A DNA stretch of 48,734 nt from contig NZ_CAKZHQ010000033.1 in NCBI RefSeq assembly GCF_936925435.1, positions 1-48,734 of the forward strand. The letters are read 5' to 3'. Made by a program: the position numbers and the translations under genes. Source of the stretch: an uncultured Ramlibacter sp. Lineage in GTDB: Bacteria; Pseudomonadota; Gammaproteobacteria; Burkholderiales; Burkholderiaceae_C. Shown in pieces: positions 1 to 12,820 of the stretch. The notes under the pieces were generated by a model. It was not told where the DNA came from. It worked only from the letters and a program-made list of their open reading frames with translations, and did not search any database. Within the stretch, counting starts at the first letter, position 1. Each line of letters begins with the position of its first letter.

Positions 1-100
1 GGGCGGTGGGTTTTGGGGGGGGGGGGGGGCGCGGGCGGGGCGGCGCGCCCCCCCCCCCCCCCCCCCCCCCCCCCCGGCCCCCCCCCCCCCCCCCCCACCA
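1..100. other. Homopolymer G and C tracts at window edge
   Basis: A run of about 17 G is followed by a GC-only linker and then two C runs of about 27 and 17. Read as protein it gives only glycine or proline strings. The G and C runs could pair into a large hairpin, but such tracts at the very end of a sequence more often mark assembly or sequencing trouble. No gene can be supported here. Confidence 0.8.
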
Positions 101-126
101 CCGCACCGTCCCGACCCGCGAACGAG

Positions 127-684
127 GTGCGCATCATCGGCGGCCAATGGAAGCGCACCAAGCTCCAGGTCGCGGACAAGCCGGGCCTGCGCCCCACCCC
201 CGACCGCGTGCGCGAAACCCTGTTCAACTGGCTGGGCCAGGACCTGGGCGGCTGGCGCTGCGTCGATGCCTTTGCCGGCACCGGCGCCCTGGGCTTCGAA
301 GCCGCCTCGCGCGGCGCCGCACAGGTGCTGTTGGTGGAGCAGGATCCGCAGCTGGTGGCGCAGCTGCGGGCCGTGCAGCAGAAGCTGCAGGCCACGGCCG
401 TGCATGTCGAGCGTGGCAACGGCCTGACGGCCCTGCAGCGGCTGACGCCGGGCGCGACCGACCTGGTTTTCCTGGACCCACCTTTCGATGCCGGGCTCTA
501 CGACAAGGCCCTGGCCGCCGCCCTGCCGGCGCTGGCCGCGGACGGTCTGGTCTATCTGGAGGCGTCCACGGCCTGGTCCGACGAGGCGCTGGCGCCGCTG
601 GGTCTGGCGCTGCAGCGTCACCTCAAGGCAGGCGCCGTCCATGCCCATCTGCTGCGCCGCGCGGACGCCGCCCAAAGGTCATAA
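127..684 (+). CDS. rsmD: 16S rRNA (guanine(966)-N2)-methyltransferase RsmD
   Basis: RsmD methylates the exocyclic N2 of G966 in 16S rRNA of the small subunit, using S-adenosylmethionine. The protein opens with the family hallmark RIIGGQWKR, followed by RPTPDRVRETLFNWL. It has a glycine-rich SAM-binding segment (DAFAGTGALGFEA) and the catalytic DPPF motif in DLVFLDPPFD. From the GTG at 127 it is 185 residues, normal for the family. The frame stays open upstream into the homopolymer tract, so the true start could lie a little further upstream and be damaged by that tract. coaD follows 59 bases downstream, the usual partner in this bacterial group. Confidence 0.88.
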   Translation: MRIIGGQWKRTKLQVADKPGLRPTPDRVRETLFNWLGQDLGGWRCVDAFAGTGALGFEAASRGAAQVLLVEQDPQLVAQLRAVQQKLQATAVHVERGNGLTALQRLTPGATDLVFLDPPFDAGLYDKALAAALPALAADGLVYLEASTAWSDEALAPLGLALQRHLKAGAVHAHLLRRADAAQRS

Positions 685-743
685 TGCAGCGCAGCAAACG
701 GCGTCCGACCGTTGCCGTTGGTTCCTTGCGTTGAGGAGAGCCC

Positions 744-1250
744 ATGCCCCTGTCCCATCCCGTGATCGCCGTCTATCCCGGCACCTTCGACCCCATGACC
801 CTGGGCCATGAGGACGTGGTGCGCCGGGCCACCCAGCTGTTCGAGCGGGTGATCGTGGCAGTGGCGGCTGGCCACCACAAGAAGACCATGTTCACGCTGC
901 AGGAACGCATCGAGATGGCACGCGAGGTGGCCAAGCCCTACCCGCAGGTCGAGGTCGAGAGTTTTTCCGGCCTGATGCGCGACTTCGTCGTCTCCCGCGG
1001 CGGCAAGGCCATGGTCCGTGGCCTGCGCGCCGTCACCGACTTCGACTACGAGTTCCAGCTGGCCGGCATGAACCGCAGCCTGATGCCCGACGTGGAGACG
1101 GTCTTTCTCACGCCCAGTGACAAGTACCAGTTCATCAGCAGCACCTTCGTGCGCGAGATCGCCGTGCTGGGCGGCGAGGTCGACAAGTTCGTCTCGGCCA
1201 CCGTGCAGCAGCGCCTGGCCGAAAAGGTCCGCAGTCTCGGCCGCGATTAG
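744..1250 (+). CDS. coaD: Phosphopantetheine adenylyltransferase
   Basis: CoaD transfers AMP from ATP to 4'-phosphopantetheine, giving dephospho-CoA, the penultimate step of coenzyme A synthesis. The nucleotidyltransferase motif TxGH is T19-L20-G21-H22 after the YPGTFDP strand. The C-terminal ISSTFVREI motif that contacts ATP is present. At 168 residues the length is typical. A GAGGAG ribosome site at about 733-739 fixes the ATG at 744. It probably shares a transcript with rsmD. Confidence 0.96.
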   Translation: MPLSHPVIAVYPGTFDPMTLGHEDVVRRATQLFERVIVAVAAGHHKKTMFTLQERIEMAREVAKPYPQVEVESFSGLMRDFVVSRGGKAMVRGLRAVTDFDYEFQLAGMNRSLMPDVETVFLTPSDKYQFISSTFVREIAVLGGEVDKFVSATVQQRLAEKVRSLGRD

Positions 1251-1299
1251 ATTCTTAAGGCTCTGCAGGCCGATAGCCTCCGGCCCTGCTTCTTCATGT

Positions 1300-1316
1300 G
1301 CTACTGTATTTGTAGC
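1300..1316. repeat. 17-base dispersed inverted repeat, copy 1
   Basis: The sequence is GCTACTGTATTTGTAGC, with 5-base arms GCTAC/GTAGC around an AT-rich centre. It covers the stop codon of the alpha/beta hydrolase gene, whose last residues LLQIQ it encodes. It resembles the copies at 11339, 15352, 22831 and 33713. Confidence 0.6.
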
Positions 1317-2005
1317 AACTGGAGCCAGCGCAGCAGCTCCTGGTTGACGGCCTGGGGCTGTTCCATGGTCAGCATGTGGCCACTGCCAGCCAGCATCACC
1401 AGGCGCGAGCGCGGCGCCAGCGCAGCAATTTCCCGCGAGCATTCGGGCGGTGTCAGCTGATCGGCCTCGCCGCACAGCACCAGCACCGGACACTGCAGCC
1501 GCGGCAGGTGCACGCGCGCATCGGGGCGGGCGATGACGGCGCGGTTTTGCGCTACCAGCTGCTGGGCGCCGGCGCCCAGCACGAAGTCCAGGTAGGCCTG
1601 GACCAGGGCCGGCTTGTTCGCGTTGTCCGGGTGGAAAGCGAAGGCCACATTGGGCTCGATGACCTCGGCCAGGCGGCCCTGCTCGAACAGCACGATGGCC
1701 GCTTCGCGCAGGGCCTGCATGGCGGGCGTCTCCGGCCGCGCCGTCGTTCCCAGCAAGGCCAGTCCACGCACGCGCTGCGGGGCCTGGCGTGCTGCCTCCA
1801 TGGCGACCATGCCGCCCATGGAGGCGCCGCACAGCAGCAGATCGCCAGGATGCTCGGCCAGCAAGGTCGCGGCCATGGCCTCGATGGTGGACGCGCGTGT
1901 GTGGGCATCGGTCACCAGCGGCCCGTGGCCATGGAGCGCGGCGAGCTGGTCGCGCCACATCGCGCTGTCGCCTGCCAGCCCCGGAAGAAGAAGGAGTTGT
2001 GCCAT
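1301..2005 (-). CDS. Alpha/beta-fold hydrolase
   Basis: This is a 234-residue cytosolic alpha/beta hydrolase without a signal peptide. The oxyanion-hole strand reads LLLPGLAGD at the N-terminus. The nucleophile elbow GASMGG places Ser62. The acid is probably Asp182 in CGEADQLTP and the base His210 in GSGHM, so the triad is complete and correctly spaced. The substrate cannot be read from sequence; members include esterases, lactonases and C-C hydrolases. The ATG at 2005 is chosen because the fold begins directly after it (MAQLLLLPG); no clear ribosome site is visible. It is divergent from the phosphatase gene, 61 bases away. Confidence 0.88.
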   Translation of the reverse strand: MAQLLLLPGLAGDSAMWRDQLAALHGHGPLVTDAHTRASTIEAMAATLLAEHPGDLLLCGASMGGMVAMEAARQAPQRVRGLALLGTTARPETPAMQALREAAIVLFEQGRLAEVIEPNVAFAFHPDNANKPALVQAYLDFVLGAGAQQLVAQNRAVIARPDARVHLPRLQCPVLVLCGEADQLTPPECSREIAALAPRSRLVMLAGSGHMLTMEQPQAVNQELLRWLQLLQIQ

Positions 2006-2066
2006 TTGCAACAGCTTAAGGGCAATGCCTATCGGCGCTTGGCGCAGCCCTTGGGATAATTTGCCC

Positions 2067-2741
2067 ATGACAGAACTGATCCTGATCCGCCATGGCGAGA
2101 CCGACTGGAACCGCCAGCTGCGCTTCCAGGGCCACTTCAATGCAGGCCTCAACGCCATGGGCCTGGAGCAGGCCAGGCGGCTGGGCGAGAGGCTGGCCGG
2201 CGAGCGGGTCGACAGCATCTACGCCAGCGACCTGCTGCGCACCCAGCAGACCGCCGGTCCCGCCGCGCGCGCACTGGGCCTGCCGGCAGTCACCGACGCC
2301 GCGCTGCGCGAGCAGAATTTTGGCCGTGTTGACGGCATGAGCGTGGAGGAGATCCAGGCCCAGCACCCGGGCGCCTGGGAAGGCTGGCTGCGTTTCCACG
2401 AGGACTACTGCATGCCCGAGGGCGAGTCCACTCGCCAGTTCCACACCCGTGTCATGGAAGCGATGCGCCGCATCGCAGCCGCGCATGCGGGCCAGACCCT
2501 GCTGGTCGTCACCCATGGCGGCGTGCTCGACATGGTCTGGCGCACGGCTCAGTCGCTGGGCCTGAACGGCCCGCGCCAGAGCGACATCCCCAATGCAGGC
2601 GTGAACCGTGTGCGCATGCGCGAGGGCGGCATCGACATCCTGGCCTGGGCCGACACGGCGCACCTGGCAGACATGCCCGAGCAGCCTGTCTACGATCAGA
2701 AGAAGCTGGTCGTGACGGAAGACAGCCCCAGCGACGCGTAG
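2067..2741 (+). CDS. Histidine phosphatase family protein (GpmB-like)
   Basis: A 224-residue branch-1 histidine phosphatase. The phospho-accepting His9 lies in LIRHGETDWN, and the second catalytic histidine is His150 in VVTHGG. The acid region LREQNFG resembles the GpmB/CobC/phosphoserine-phosphatase side of the family, rather than true cofactor-dependent phosphoglycerate mutase. Substrates vary widely in this family, so only phosphatase activity is predicted. The ATG at 2067 lacks a good ribosome site; a GATAAT hexamer lies only 6 bases upstream. Its 3' end overlaps the convergent TPR gene by 46 bases. Confidence 0.9.
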   Translation: MTELILIRHGETDWNRQLRFQGHFNAGLNAMGLEQARRLGERLAGERVDSIYASDLLRTQQTAGPAARALGLPAVTDAALREQNFGRVDGMSVEEIQAQHPGAWEGWLRFHEDYCMPEGESTRQFHTRVMEAMRRIAAAHAGQTLLVVTHGGVLDMVWRTAQSLGLNGPRQSDIPNAGVNRVRMREGGIDILAWADTAHLADMPEQPVYDQKKLVVTEDSPSDA

Positions 2742-4024
2742 AGCGCCGCCGCCTGCCTTCGCAGGCGCCTGGATTCAGGCTGGGCGCGGACCTGCTGCTG
2801 CAGGATGTTCTGCGCGCCGCCCAGATGGCCGCTGCGAACCATGGCATCGAGATGGACCTGCGCGAACAGATCGCGCTGGGCATGGCTGCCGCCGATCTCC
2901 AGCATGCGCGGCAGCGCGCTTCCCAACTCTTTCACGGCAGCAGCCATGTCGCCCTCGGCATGGGCCAGCAGGCCGCGGCTGGCCGGCAGGCAGACCTGGT
3001 TCCAGGCACCTTCCACATCCTCGCGCGCGCGGGCCTCGATGTTGTGCAGCAGAGCCTGCGCCTCCGGCCGGCCTGAGCGCGCCAGGCCATAGAGGTATTG
3101 CATGTCCAGGAAGGGCAGGACCTGGTCGCCGGTGCGCTCGGCCAGGTACTGGCCCAGGTCGACCCATCGCTCGCCCACATCCACGCCGGCCAGTTCCAGC
3201 CGTGCCAGCAGCGAAACCGCGTTGATCTGATCCTGGCTGTAGGCCTTGGCCACGCCCCAGACCTGCTGGTCGTACAGGGCCAGCACCTCATCGTGGCGGT
3301 CCAGTTCCAGCGCGAACAGCGCCTGGTGCCACCAGTTGTGCGTGACCATGAAGGAGTTCAGATCCGTCCAGGTGGAGCTGACCTCCTGCAGAAAGGCGTG
3401 GCCTTCGCTGAGGCGGCCCTGCGTGAGCATCACATGGGCCAGCGCGTGGTGGGCCCAGGGTTCCTTGCGGCACATGGCAATGGCCTTGCGCGCCGCGGCC
3501 TCGGCCTCTTGCAACGCATGGCACTGCTCCCAGGCAAAGGCCAGCATGCCGTGCAGGTAGGCCACGTCGCCGGCGGCGCTCAGGGCGGCCAGGGCCATGC
3601 GCAGCATGCCGGGCGAGTCGCCGCGGTTGAACAGGTGGTAGTGGCCCAGCTTGATGGAGGCCAGGTCGCGCGGGTGCTCACGCGCCTGCTCTTCGTGCAG
3701 CACGATGGCCTTGCCGATGTCGCCATCGACCCAGGCCTTCACGGCCTGCAGGAAGCGCTGCTCGCGCTGCGTGCAGCGGTCCGCGCCGGCCAGCGCGCGC
3801 TCGATGAAGGGCCGCGCATTGCCGGGCGCGTCGGCGGACTCGGCGAACATGTGGACCGCCGCGGCGTAACCCTGGACCATGGGGCTGCCGTCATGCTGCG
3901 CTGCCGCCAGGATGTCGGCGGCGCGGGCCTCGCTGGCGATGAAGCCCTCGACGAAATCGTTGAGCGCCGGCAGGCTGGCCGCGCCCTGCAGCGTGAGCGG
4001 ATTGCCGAGGCTGTCAGTCCACAT
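2696..4024 (-). CDS. TTC38-like tetratricopeptide-repeat protein
   Basis: A 442-residue all-helical protein with TPR-like repeats, of the type called tetratricopeptide repeat protein 38. It has no signal peptide or membrane segment. Its ATG at 4024 overlaps the end of the amidase gene by 11 bases, which suggests translational coupling and a shared role with the amidase and transporter upstream. The biochemical function of bacterial TTC38-like proteins is not known to me; a scaffold or binding role is only inferred from the repeats. Confidence 0.75.
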   Translation of the reverse strand: MWTDSLGNPLTLQGAASLPALNDFVEGFIASEARAADILAAAQHDGSPMVQGYAAAVHMFAESADAPGNARPFIERALAGADRCTQREQRFLQAVKAWVDGDIGKAIVLHEEQAREHPRDLASIKLGHYHLFNRGDSPGMLRMALAALSAAGDVAYLHGMLAFAWEQCHALQEAEAAARKAIAMCRKEPWAHHALAHVMLTQGRLSEGHAFLQEVSSTWTDLNSFMVTHNWWHQALFALELDRHDEVLALYDQQVWGVAKAYSQDQINAVSLLARLELAGVDVGERWVDLGQYLAERTGDQVLPFLDMQYLYGLARSGRPEAQALLHNIEARAREDVEGAWNQVCLPASRGLLAHAEGDMAAAVKELGSALPRMLEIGGSHAQRDLFAQVHLDAMVRSGHLGGAQNILQQQVRAQPESRRLRRQAAALYASLGLSSVTTSFF

Positions 4025-5450
4025 GGTGCAGCGCTTCTGAGGGCGGCTGCGGCCAGGGCCGCTGGCCCTCGCGAATGAGTTCAAAGGCGCGCGAGACCTG
4101 CAGCACGCCCAGGTCGTCGAAGCGCTTGCCGGCGATCTGCAGGCCGATCGGCAGGCCGCTGGCGGTGTAGCCGCAGTTGACCGACGAGGCCGGCTGCTCC
4201 GACATGTTGTAGGGCACGGTGAAGCCGATGTGCTCCAGCGGCCGCAGCGGGTCGTTGGTGGGCGAGGGCAGTTCGGCTGCGAAGGCCGGCACCGGCGAGG
4301 TCGGCGAGATCACGTAGTCGAAGCCGCCCGTGGCCTGCACGGCGGCCAGACGCGTCGCATGGAACTGGCTGAAGGCCTTGAACACCGCTTCACCGCTCAT
4401 GCCGTTGGCGCTGTCGCCCCAGGCCTGGATGTAGGGCAGGACCTTGGCCTTCTTCGCTGGCGGCAGTGCGTTCATGTCGATGCACGAGCGCATGCGCCAG
4501 AAATGGTCCATGCCGTCGAGCATGGCCTGGGTCATGAAGGGCTGCATGGGCAGGACCACGGCGCCGGCGCGCTCGAACAGCCGGGCGGCATGCTCGACTG
4601 CGGCGCGCACTTCAGGTTCCACCGCCAGGCCGCAGCCGGCCTCGAGCATCAGGCCGATGCGCAAGCCCTTGAGCCTGGCCACGCCCTGGTCATGGTCGCC
4701 CCAGGCGATGTCCTGCCAGGGCAGGTTCATGCTGTCGCGCGCGTCGGCTCCGCTGAGCACCTGCATGAACAGGGCCGCATCGGCAACTGTGCGCGTCATT
4801 GGCCCGGCCGCGCGGCCCATGTAGGGCGGGTCAATCGGGATGCGGCCCAGGCTGGGCTTGAGGGTGAAGATGCCGCACCAGCCGGCCGGCAGGCGCAGCG
4901 AGCCGCCGATGTCGGTGCCGATGTGCAATGGCCCATAGCCTGCGGCCGCCGCCGAACCCGCGCCCGCGCTGGATCCGCCCGGCGTCTTGCTACGGTCCCA
5001 GGGGTTGCGCGCCAGCTTGTGGAAACTCGACAGTCCCGAGGACAGCATGCCGTAGTCGGGCATGGTGGTCTTGGCGACGATGACGCCGCCGGATTCGCGC
5101 ACCCGCGCCGCCGGCGGCGCATCGGCCGCGGCAGGGACCAGGTCGATGGCGGCCGTGCCCAGCGGTGTCGGGTCGCCCTTGGTGGCGATGTTGTCCTTGA
5201 CCGTGGTGGGCACGCCGTCGATGGGGCCCAGCGGCGCGCCGCGCAGCCAGCGCGCCTCGCTGGCCCTGGCCTGCTCCAGCGCCAGCTCGGGACGCAGCAG
5301 GTAGAGCGCGTGCAGGTGCTGTTCCCAGCGCTCGATGTGGCCGAGGACGGACTGCGTGACCTCCACCGGCGAGAAATCGCGCCGGCGGTAGCCTTCAATC
5401 AGTTCGGTTGCGGAAAGTTCATGCAACGCATGGGGGGACTGCTCAGACAT
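4014..5450 (-). CDS. Amidase-signature family enzyme
   Basis: A 478-residue amidase-signature hydrolase. The Ser-cisSer-Lys triad is visible with family spacing: Lys85 in TVKDNIATKG, cis-Ser160 in PGGSS, and nucleophile Ser184 in GTDIGGSLR. The 75- and 24-residue gaps equal those of fatty-acid amide hydrolase. Such enzymes cut amide bonds of small amides, aryl amides or peptide derivatives. It lies 12 bases after the binding-protein gene of a dipeptide-type ABC transporter, so its substrate is probably the imported compound or a product of it. GatA is less likely because no gatB or gatC is nearby. Confidence 0.9.
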   Translation of the reverse strand: MSEQSPHALHELSATELIEGYRRRDFSPVEVTQSVLGHIERWEQHLHALYLLRPELALEQARASEARWLRGAPLGPIDGVPTTVKDNIATKGDPTPLGTAAIDLVPAAADAPPAARVRESGGVIVAKTTMPDYGMLSSGLSSFHKLARNPWDRSKTPGGSSAGAGSAAAAGYGPLHIGTDIGGSLRLPAGWCGIFTLKPSLGRIPIDPPYMGRAAGPMTRTVADAALFMQVLSGADARDSMNLPWQDIAWGDHDQGVARLKGLRIGLMLEAGCGLAVEPEVRAAVEHAARLFERAGAVVLPMQPFMTQAMLDGMDHFWRMRSCIDMNALPPAKKAKVLPYIQAWGDSANGMSGEAVFKAFSQFHATRLAAVQATGGFDYVISPTSPVPAFAAELPSPTNDPLRPLEHIGFTVPYNMSEQPASSVNCGYTASGLPIGLQIAGKRFDDLGVLQVSRAFELIREGQRPWPQPPSEALHHVD

Positions 5451-5462
5451 GCATCACCAACT

Positions 5463-6947
5463 TTATCCCCAGTACATCGTCGACAGGTCGTTGCACAGGA
5501 TGGGCATGGCGCTCCACAGGCCCTTGACGCCCTTCTTGGCGATGGTGGGGAACTGCGGCTGGTACAGGAAGCCGTTGGCCGCGTCCGTGGCCAGGATCTT
5601 CTGCGCCTCGCCCAGCAGCTTGTTGCGTTCGGCCGCGTTGCCTGTGGTCTTGAGCTTGTCGTAGACCGCGGCAAAGGCCTTGCCTTCGTAGCCCCAGTAG
5701 TAGCCGGGCTTGGAGTAGTTGCCCAGGTCGAAGGGCTCGACGTGCGAGATGATGCTCAGGTCGTAGTTGTTGGCGCCGCCGTAGGTGTTGGACAGCCACT
5801 GGGCCCACTCCACGTTCTGCGTCTTGACGACGATGCCGATCTTGGCCAGCGCCGCCACGATGAACTCGCCGCCCTGGCGCGAGTAGGGCGGGGGCGGCAG
5901 CGTCATGGTCAGCTCCAGCGGCGTCTTCACGCCGGCTTCGGCCAGCAGCTTCTTGGCCTTCTCCACGTCAAAGGGGTTGACGCCGGTGGTGTCCACATAG
6001 CCGGGGGCGCCCGGCACGTAGTGGCTGCCGATGGGCGTGCCCATGCCGTCGGCTGCGGCCTCGATGAAGCCCTTGCGGTCCACCGCCGCCAGGATGGCGC
6101 GGCGTACGCGCACGTCGTCCAGCGGCTTGCGCTTGTTGTTGAACGCCAGGATGGTCTTGGCGCGCGTGCCGCCCAGGATCACCTGGAACTGGCCGTTGTT
6201 CTTGAACTGCGGGACGACGCGGGTGCCGATGCGCGGGAAGGCGTCGACGTCGCCGGCCAGCAGGGCGGCAGCCTGGGCCGCCGGGTCGGCGATGAAGCGG
6301 AAGGTGACCTTGTTGATCTTGGCCAGGGCCGGGTTGCGAAAGCCCGCCCACTTGGTCAGCACGGCGGAGGAGCCCTTGCTCCAGCTATCCAACTGGTAAG
6401 GGCCTGTGCCCACGGGCTTGGTGGCGTTGCTGTCGGCGCTCTTGGGCTCGACGATCACGGCCGTGGCCTGGCCCAGGAGGAAGGGCAGATCAGGGTCGAT
6501 CTCCTTGTTCAACAGCACCACGGTGTAGGGATCGATCACCTGCACGCCGATGTTGGCGAAGGTGCGCTTGTCCTTGTTGGTGCTCTTGTCGCCGCCGGCG
6601 CGGGTGAAGGCGAACTTCACCGTGTCGGCGTTGAAGGGCTCGCCGTTGCTGAACTTCACGCCCTTGCGCAGCTTGAAGGTGTAGGTCTTGAGGTCGGGCG
6701 AGACTTCCCAGCTCTCGGCCAGCAGCGGCGTGATGCTGCCGTCCGGATTGATCTTGGTCAGTGTCTCCAGGATGTTGTACTGGACGATTTCGGCGATGGC
6801 CGAAGCGGCGCCGGCGGTCGGGTCCAGGCCCGGCGGCTCCAGCGACATGCCGATCACGATGGAGTCCTTGCGGCCCTGGGCCAGTGCGAACTGGGGCAGG
6901 GTGGCGGTCAGCGCGGCGGAAGTGAGAACTGTGCGTCGGTTCAGCAT
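5463..6947 (-). CDS. ABC transporter substrate-binding protein, family 5
   Basis: A 494-residue periplasmic binding protein of the peptide/nickel/opine family (SBP_bac_5). It starts with MLNRRTVLTSAALTATLP and a cleavage site near ALAQ, a Tat- or Sec-type signal peptide with twin arginines. The mature part has hallmarks such as LTKINPDGSITPLLAESW and FNADTVKFAF. It captures peptides or similar ligands for the membrane complex encoded just upstream. The ATG at 6947 is preceded by a TGGAG ribosome site. The ligand cannot be read from sequence; the adjacent amidase suggests an amide. Confidence 0.92.
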   Translation of the reverse strand: MLNRRTVLTSAALTATLPQFALAQGRKDSIVIGMSLEPPGLDPTAGAASAIAEIVQYNILETLTKINPDGSITPLLAESWEVSPDLKTYTFKLRKGVKFSNGEPFNADTVKFAFTRAGGDKSTNKDKRTFANIGVQVIDPYTVVLLNKEIDPDLPFLLGQATAVIVEPKSADSNATKPVGTGPYQLDSWSKGSSAVLTKWAGFRNPALAKINKVTFRFIADPAAQAAALLAGDVDAFPRIGTRVVPQFKNNGQFQVILGGTRAKTILAFNNKRKPLDDVRVRRAILAAVDRKGFIEAAADGMGTPIGSHYVPGAPGYVDTTGVNPFDVEKAKKLLAEAGVKTPLELTMTLPPPPYSRQGGEFIVAALAKIGIVVKTQNVEWAQWLSNTYGGANNYDLSIISHVEPFDLGNYSKPGYYWGYEGKAFAAVYDKLKTTGNAAERNKLLGEAQKILATDAANGFLYQPQFPTIAKKGVKGLWSAMPILCNDLSTMYWG

Positions 6948-7023
6948 GAGAAAAACTCCAGGCAAGGACGAAGGGAAAGCACGAAGGTAGATTGATCGGC
7001 CGGGGATGGCAAGAGGGATTTGC

Positions 7024-7841
<818 letters not shown>

Positions 7842-7845
<4 letters not shown>

Positions 7846-8834
7846 GCAAGCACCCCCCTGGTTTCGGCTGCCACGGCATCCAGGCGGATGCAGCGCACGG
7901 TGTGGCCCGGCTCCAGCGCCTCAGGAGGCGGCGCCGTGACGTGGCACTCGGGGATGGTCAAGCGGCAGCGGCCGGCGAAGGGGCAGCCGCGCGGCAGGTC
8001 GACCAGCTCGGGCACGGTGCCGGCGATGGTGGTCAGGCGCTGGCCCTTGGGCGCGCCCAGGGCCGGCCGGGCGCCGAACAGGCCCTGGGTGTAGGGGTGG
8101 GCTCGGTGGCTGAAGACCGCGGCCGTGCTGCCGCTTTCCACCACGCTGCCGCCGTACATCACCAGCATGCGTTCCACGTTCTGGGCGATCACGCCCAGGT
8201 CGTGCGAGATCAGGATCATGGCCATGCCGCGCTCGGCCACCAGTTCGCGAATCAGGTCCAGGATCTGCTGCTGCACGGTGACGTCCAGCGCCGTGGTCGG
8301 CTCGTCGGCGATCAGCAGGTCGGGGCCGCAGGCCAGGGCCATGGCAATGGTGATGCGCTGGCGCTGGCCGCCGGAGAATTGGTGCGGATAGGCGTCGGCG
8401 CGCCGCGCTGCGTCGGGGATGCCCACGCGATCGAGCAGGGCGATGGCCTGCTTGCGCGCCTCGCTGGCGCCCAGGCCGCGGTGCAGGCGCAGCGGCTCGG
8501 CCACCTGGCGCGCAATGGTGTGGACCGGGTTGAGGGCCGTCATCGGCTCCTGGAAGATCATGCCGATGCGGTCGCCGCGCAGCTGGCCCATTTGCGCGTC
8601 GCTCTTGCCCACCAGTTCCTGGCCGTCCAGGCGGATGCTGCCGCTGACGCGGGCGTTGTCCGGCAGCAGGCCCAGCAAGGACATGGCGGTGATGGACTTG
8701 CCGCAGCCCGACTCGCCCACCAGGCCCAGGGTCTGGCCGCGCTCCAGCGTGAAGCTGACGTCGCGCACCGCTGCCGCCGGCCCGCGGTGGGTCTGCAGCA
8801 CGACGCCCAGGTGGGAGACTTCAAGCAAAGCCAT
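7842..8834 (-). CDS. Dipeptide/oligopeptide ABC transporter ATPase, DppD/OppD type
   Basis: A 330-residue ATPase, the second half of the nucleotide-binding pair. Walker A is GESGCGKS (Lys46), the signature is [15 protein letters not shown], and Walker B is [12 protein letters not shown]. The C-terminal oligopeptide-transporter extension has the expected cysteine cluster GCPFAGRC. In this family the cysteines often bind an iron-sulfur cluster. Its start directly abuts the stop of the permease gene upstream. Confidence 0.94.
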
Positions 8835-11376
<2,542 letters not shown>

Positions 11377-11410
11377 GGATACCCTCCTTGGCGCCACCAC
11401 CTGACGGGAC

Positions 11411-12019
11411 TCAGACGCCTTCGGGCCGTGGTGGCTTGGGCCGGGGCGGCTTGCTGGTGTGGACGATGGCCGTGGCCTTGTCCATCTCGCCGGCCAGCAT
11501 GGCGGGCACGGCCTTGAGTGTGCGATCTACGCAGTCCTCGATCGCGGTCCTCTGTTCAGGCGAGGGCTTTTTCAGCACCCAGTTGATCACCTCGGCCTTG
11601 ACGCCGGGGTGGCCAATGCCCAGGCGCAGCCGCCAGTAGTCGCCCGAGCCCAGCTGGGCGTGGATGTCGCGCAGGCCGTTGTGACCGGCATGGCTGCCGC
11701 CGAACTTGAGCTTGGCCTGGCCCGGCACCACGTCGAGCTCGTCGTGCGCCACCAGGATTTCTTCGGGCGCGATCTTGAAGAAGCGCGCCAGCGCCGCCAC
11801 CGACTTGCCCGAGACGTTCATGAAGGTCTGCGGCTCCAGCAGCCACAGGGTCTGGCCCTGCACGCTGGTGCGCGCCACCAGGCCGTGGTAGCTGCGGTCG
11901 TGGCTGAGATTGAGCTTGAGGTCGCGCGCCAGCGCGTCGACCCACCAGAAGCCGGCGTTGTGGCGGGTGGCTTCGTACTCAGCGCCCGGGTTGCCCAGGC
12001 CGACGAACAGTTTGATCAT
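11411..12019 (-). CDS. pth: Peptidyl-tRNA hydrolase
   Basis: Pth releases tRNA from peptidyl-tRNA lost by stalled ribosomes. The opening FVGLGNPG, catalytic His20 in TRHNAGF, the FMNVSG loop and the HDELDVVPG segment are all present. The 202-residue length includes a short basic Pro/Lys tail ([12 protein letters not shown]), which is longer than the core needs. It follows rplY with a terminator-like hairpin between, the usual order in this group. Confidence 0.96.
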   Translation of the reverse strand: MIKLFVGLGNPGAEYEATRHNAGFWWVDALARDLKLNLSHDRSYHGLVARTSVQGQTLWLLEPQTFMNVSGKSVAALARFFKIAPEEILVAHDELDVVPGQAKLKFGGSHAGHNGLRDIHAQLGSGDYWRLRLGIGHPGVKAEVINWVLKKPSPEQRTAIEDCVDRTLKAVPAMLAGEMDKATAIVHTSKPPRPKPPRPEGV

Positions 12020-12062
12020 GGGGACGGATTATCGAGGCTGCAATTGGGGGCCCGCAATGCAA

Positions 12063-12084
12063 ACGGCCCGCCGAAGCGGGCCGT
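12063..12084 (-). terminator. Hairpin terminator after rplY
   Basis: On the minus strand a 9-base-pair GC stem (ACGGCCCGC/GCGGGCCGT) is capped by a TTCG tetraloop and followed by TTTGCATT. It lies between the rplY stop and the pth start. The weak T tract suggests partial read-through into pth. Confidence 0.6.
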
Positions 12085-12104
12085 CTGGGCGCAAGCCGGG
12101 AGGC

Positions 12105-12773
12105 TTACTTCTTGGCGGCGGGCTTGGCAGCGGCCTTGCCATCCTTGGCCGGGGCGGCCTTGGCATCAGCCTTGGCGTCGGCTGCCGGGGCAGCGCCTGC
12201 GGCCGGCTCTTCGGCTTCAGCCACGGTCACGACCGAGACCAGCACCGGATTGGGCTTGCCGCGGGTGACGGCGATCACGCCCTTGGGCAGCGTGATGTCG
12301 TTCAGGTGCAGGGACACGCCCTTCTTCAGGCCCGACAGGTCCACCTCGATGAACTCGGGCAGGTCGGCCGGCAGGCAGGAGATGTCGATTTCGGACAGGA
12401 CGTGGTTGACCACGCAGTGCTCGAACTTGATGGCCTGGGATTCTTCGGACTTGACGTAGTGCAGCGGCACCTTCATGTGCAGCTTGGTCGTGGCGTCCAC
12501 GCGCTGGAAGTCCACGTGCTGGACCAGTTGCTTGTACGGGTGCATCTGCACGTCGCGCAGCAGCACCTTGCCGGTCTTGCCACCCAGTTCCATCTCGAGG
12601 ATGGTGGCGTGGAACGCTTCCTTCTTCAGGGCGTGCCACAGGGCGTTGTGATCGATCTCGATCATCTGGGGCTCGCTGCCCCCGTAAACGATGCCGGGCG
12701 TGCGGCCGGTGATGCGGAGACGGCGGCTCGCACCCGTGCCCTGCTTGGCGCGCTCAAAAGCGACGAATTTCAT
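12105..12773 (-). CDS. rplY: 50S ribosomal protein L25, long (CTC-type) form
   Basis: A 222-residue L25 that binds 5S rRNA. The N-terminal L25 domain ([20 protein letters not shown]) is followed by the beta-rich TL5/CTC domain and an Ala/Lys-rich low-complexity tail of about 35 residues ending KPAAKK. The ATG at 12773 has GGAG 6 bases upstream. A TTG 6 bases further upstream is in frame but less likely. It lies downstream of prs, behind a terminator. Confidence 0.95.
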   Translation of the reverse strand: MKFVAFERAKQGTGASRRLRITGRTPGIVYGGSEPQMIEIDHNALWHALKKEAFHATILEMELGGKTGKVLLRDVQMHPYKQLVQHVDFQRVDATTKLHMKVPLHYVKSEESQAIKFEHCVVNHVLSEIDISCLPADLPEFIEVDLSGLKKGVSLHLNDITLPKGVIAVTRGKPNPVLVSVVTVAEAEEPAAGAAPAADAKADAKAAPAKDGKAAAKPAAKK

Positions 12774-12820
12774 AGTCAACTCCAGTCAAGAGCCCACCGC
12801 GACCAGTGTGGCTCCGTTTC

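Noticed and set aside
1262..1295. Possible terminator after coaD
   Set aside because: GCAGGCCG and CGGCCCTGC pair only with a bulge and the following T content is low.
4230..6995. Open frame of 921 codons on the plus strand
   Set aside because: It is antisense to the amidase and binding-protein genes, both with intact motifs.
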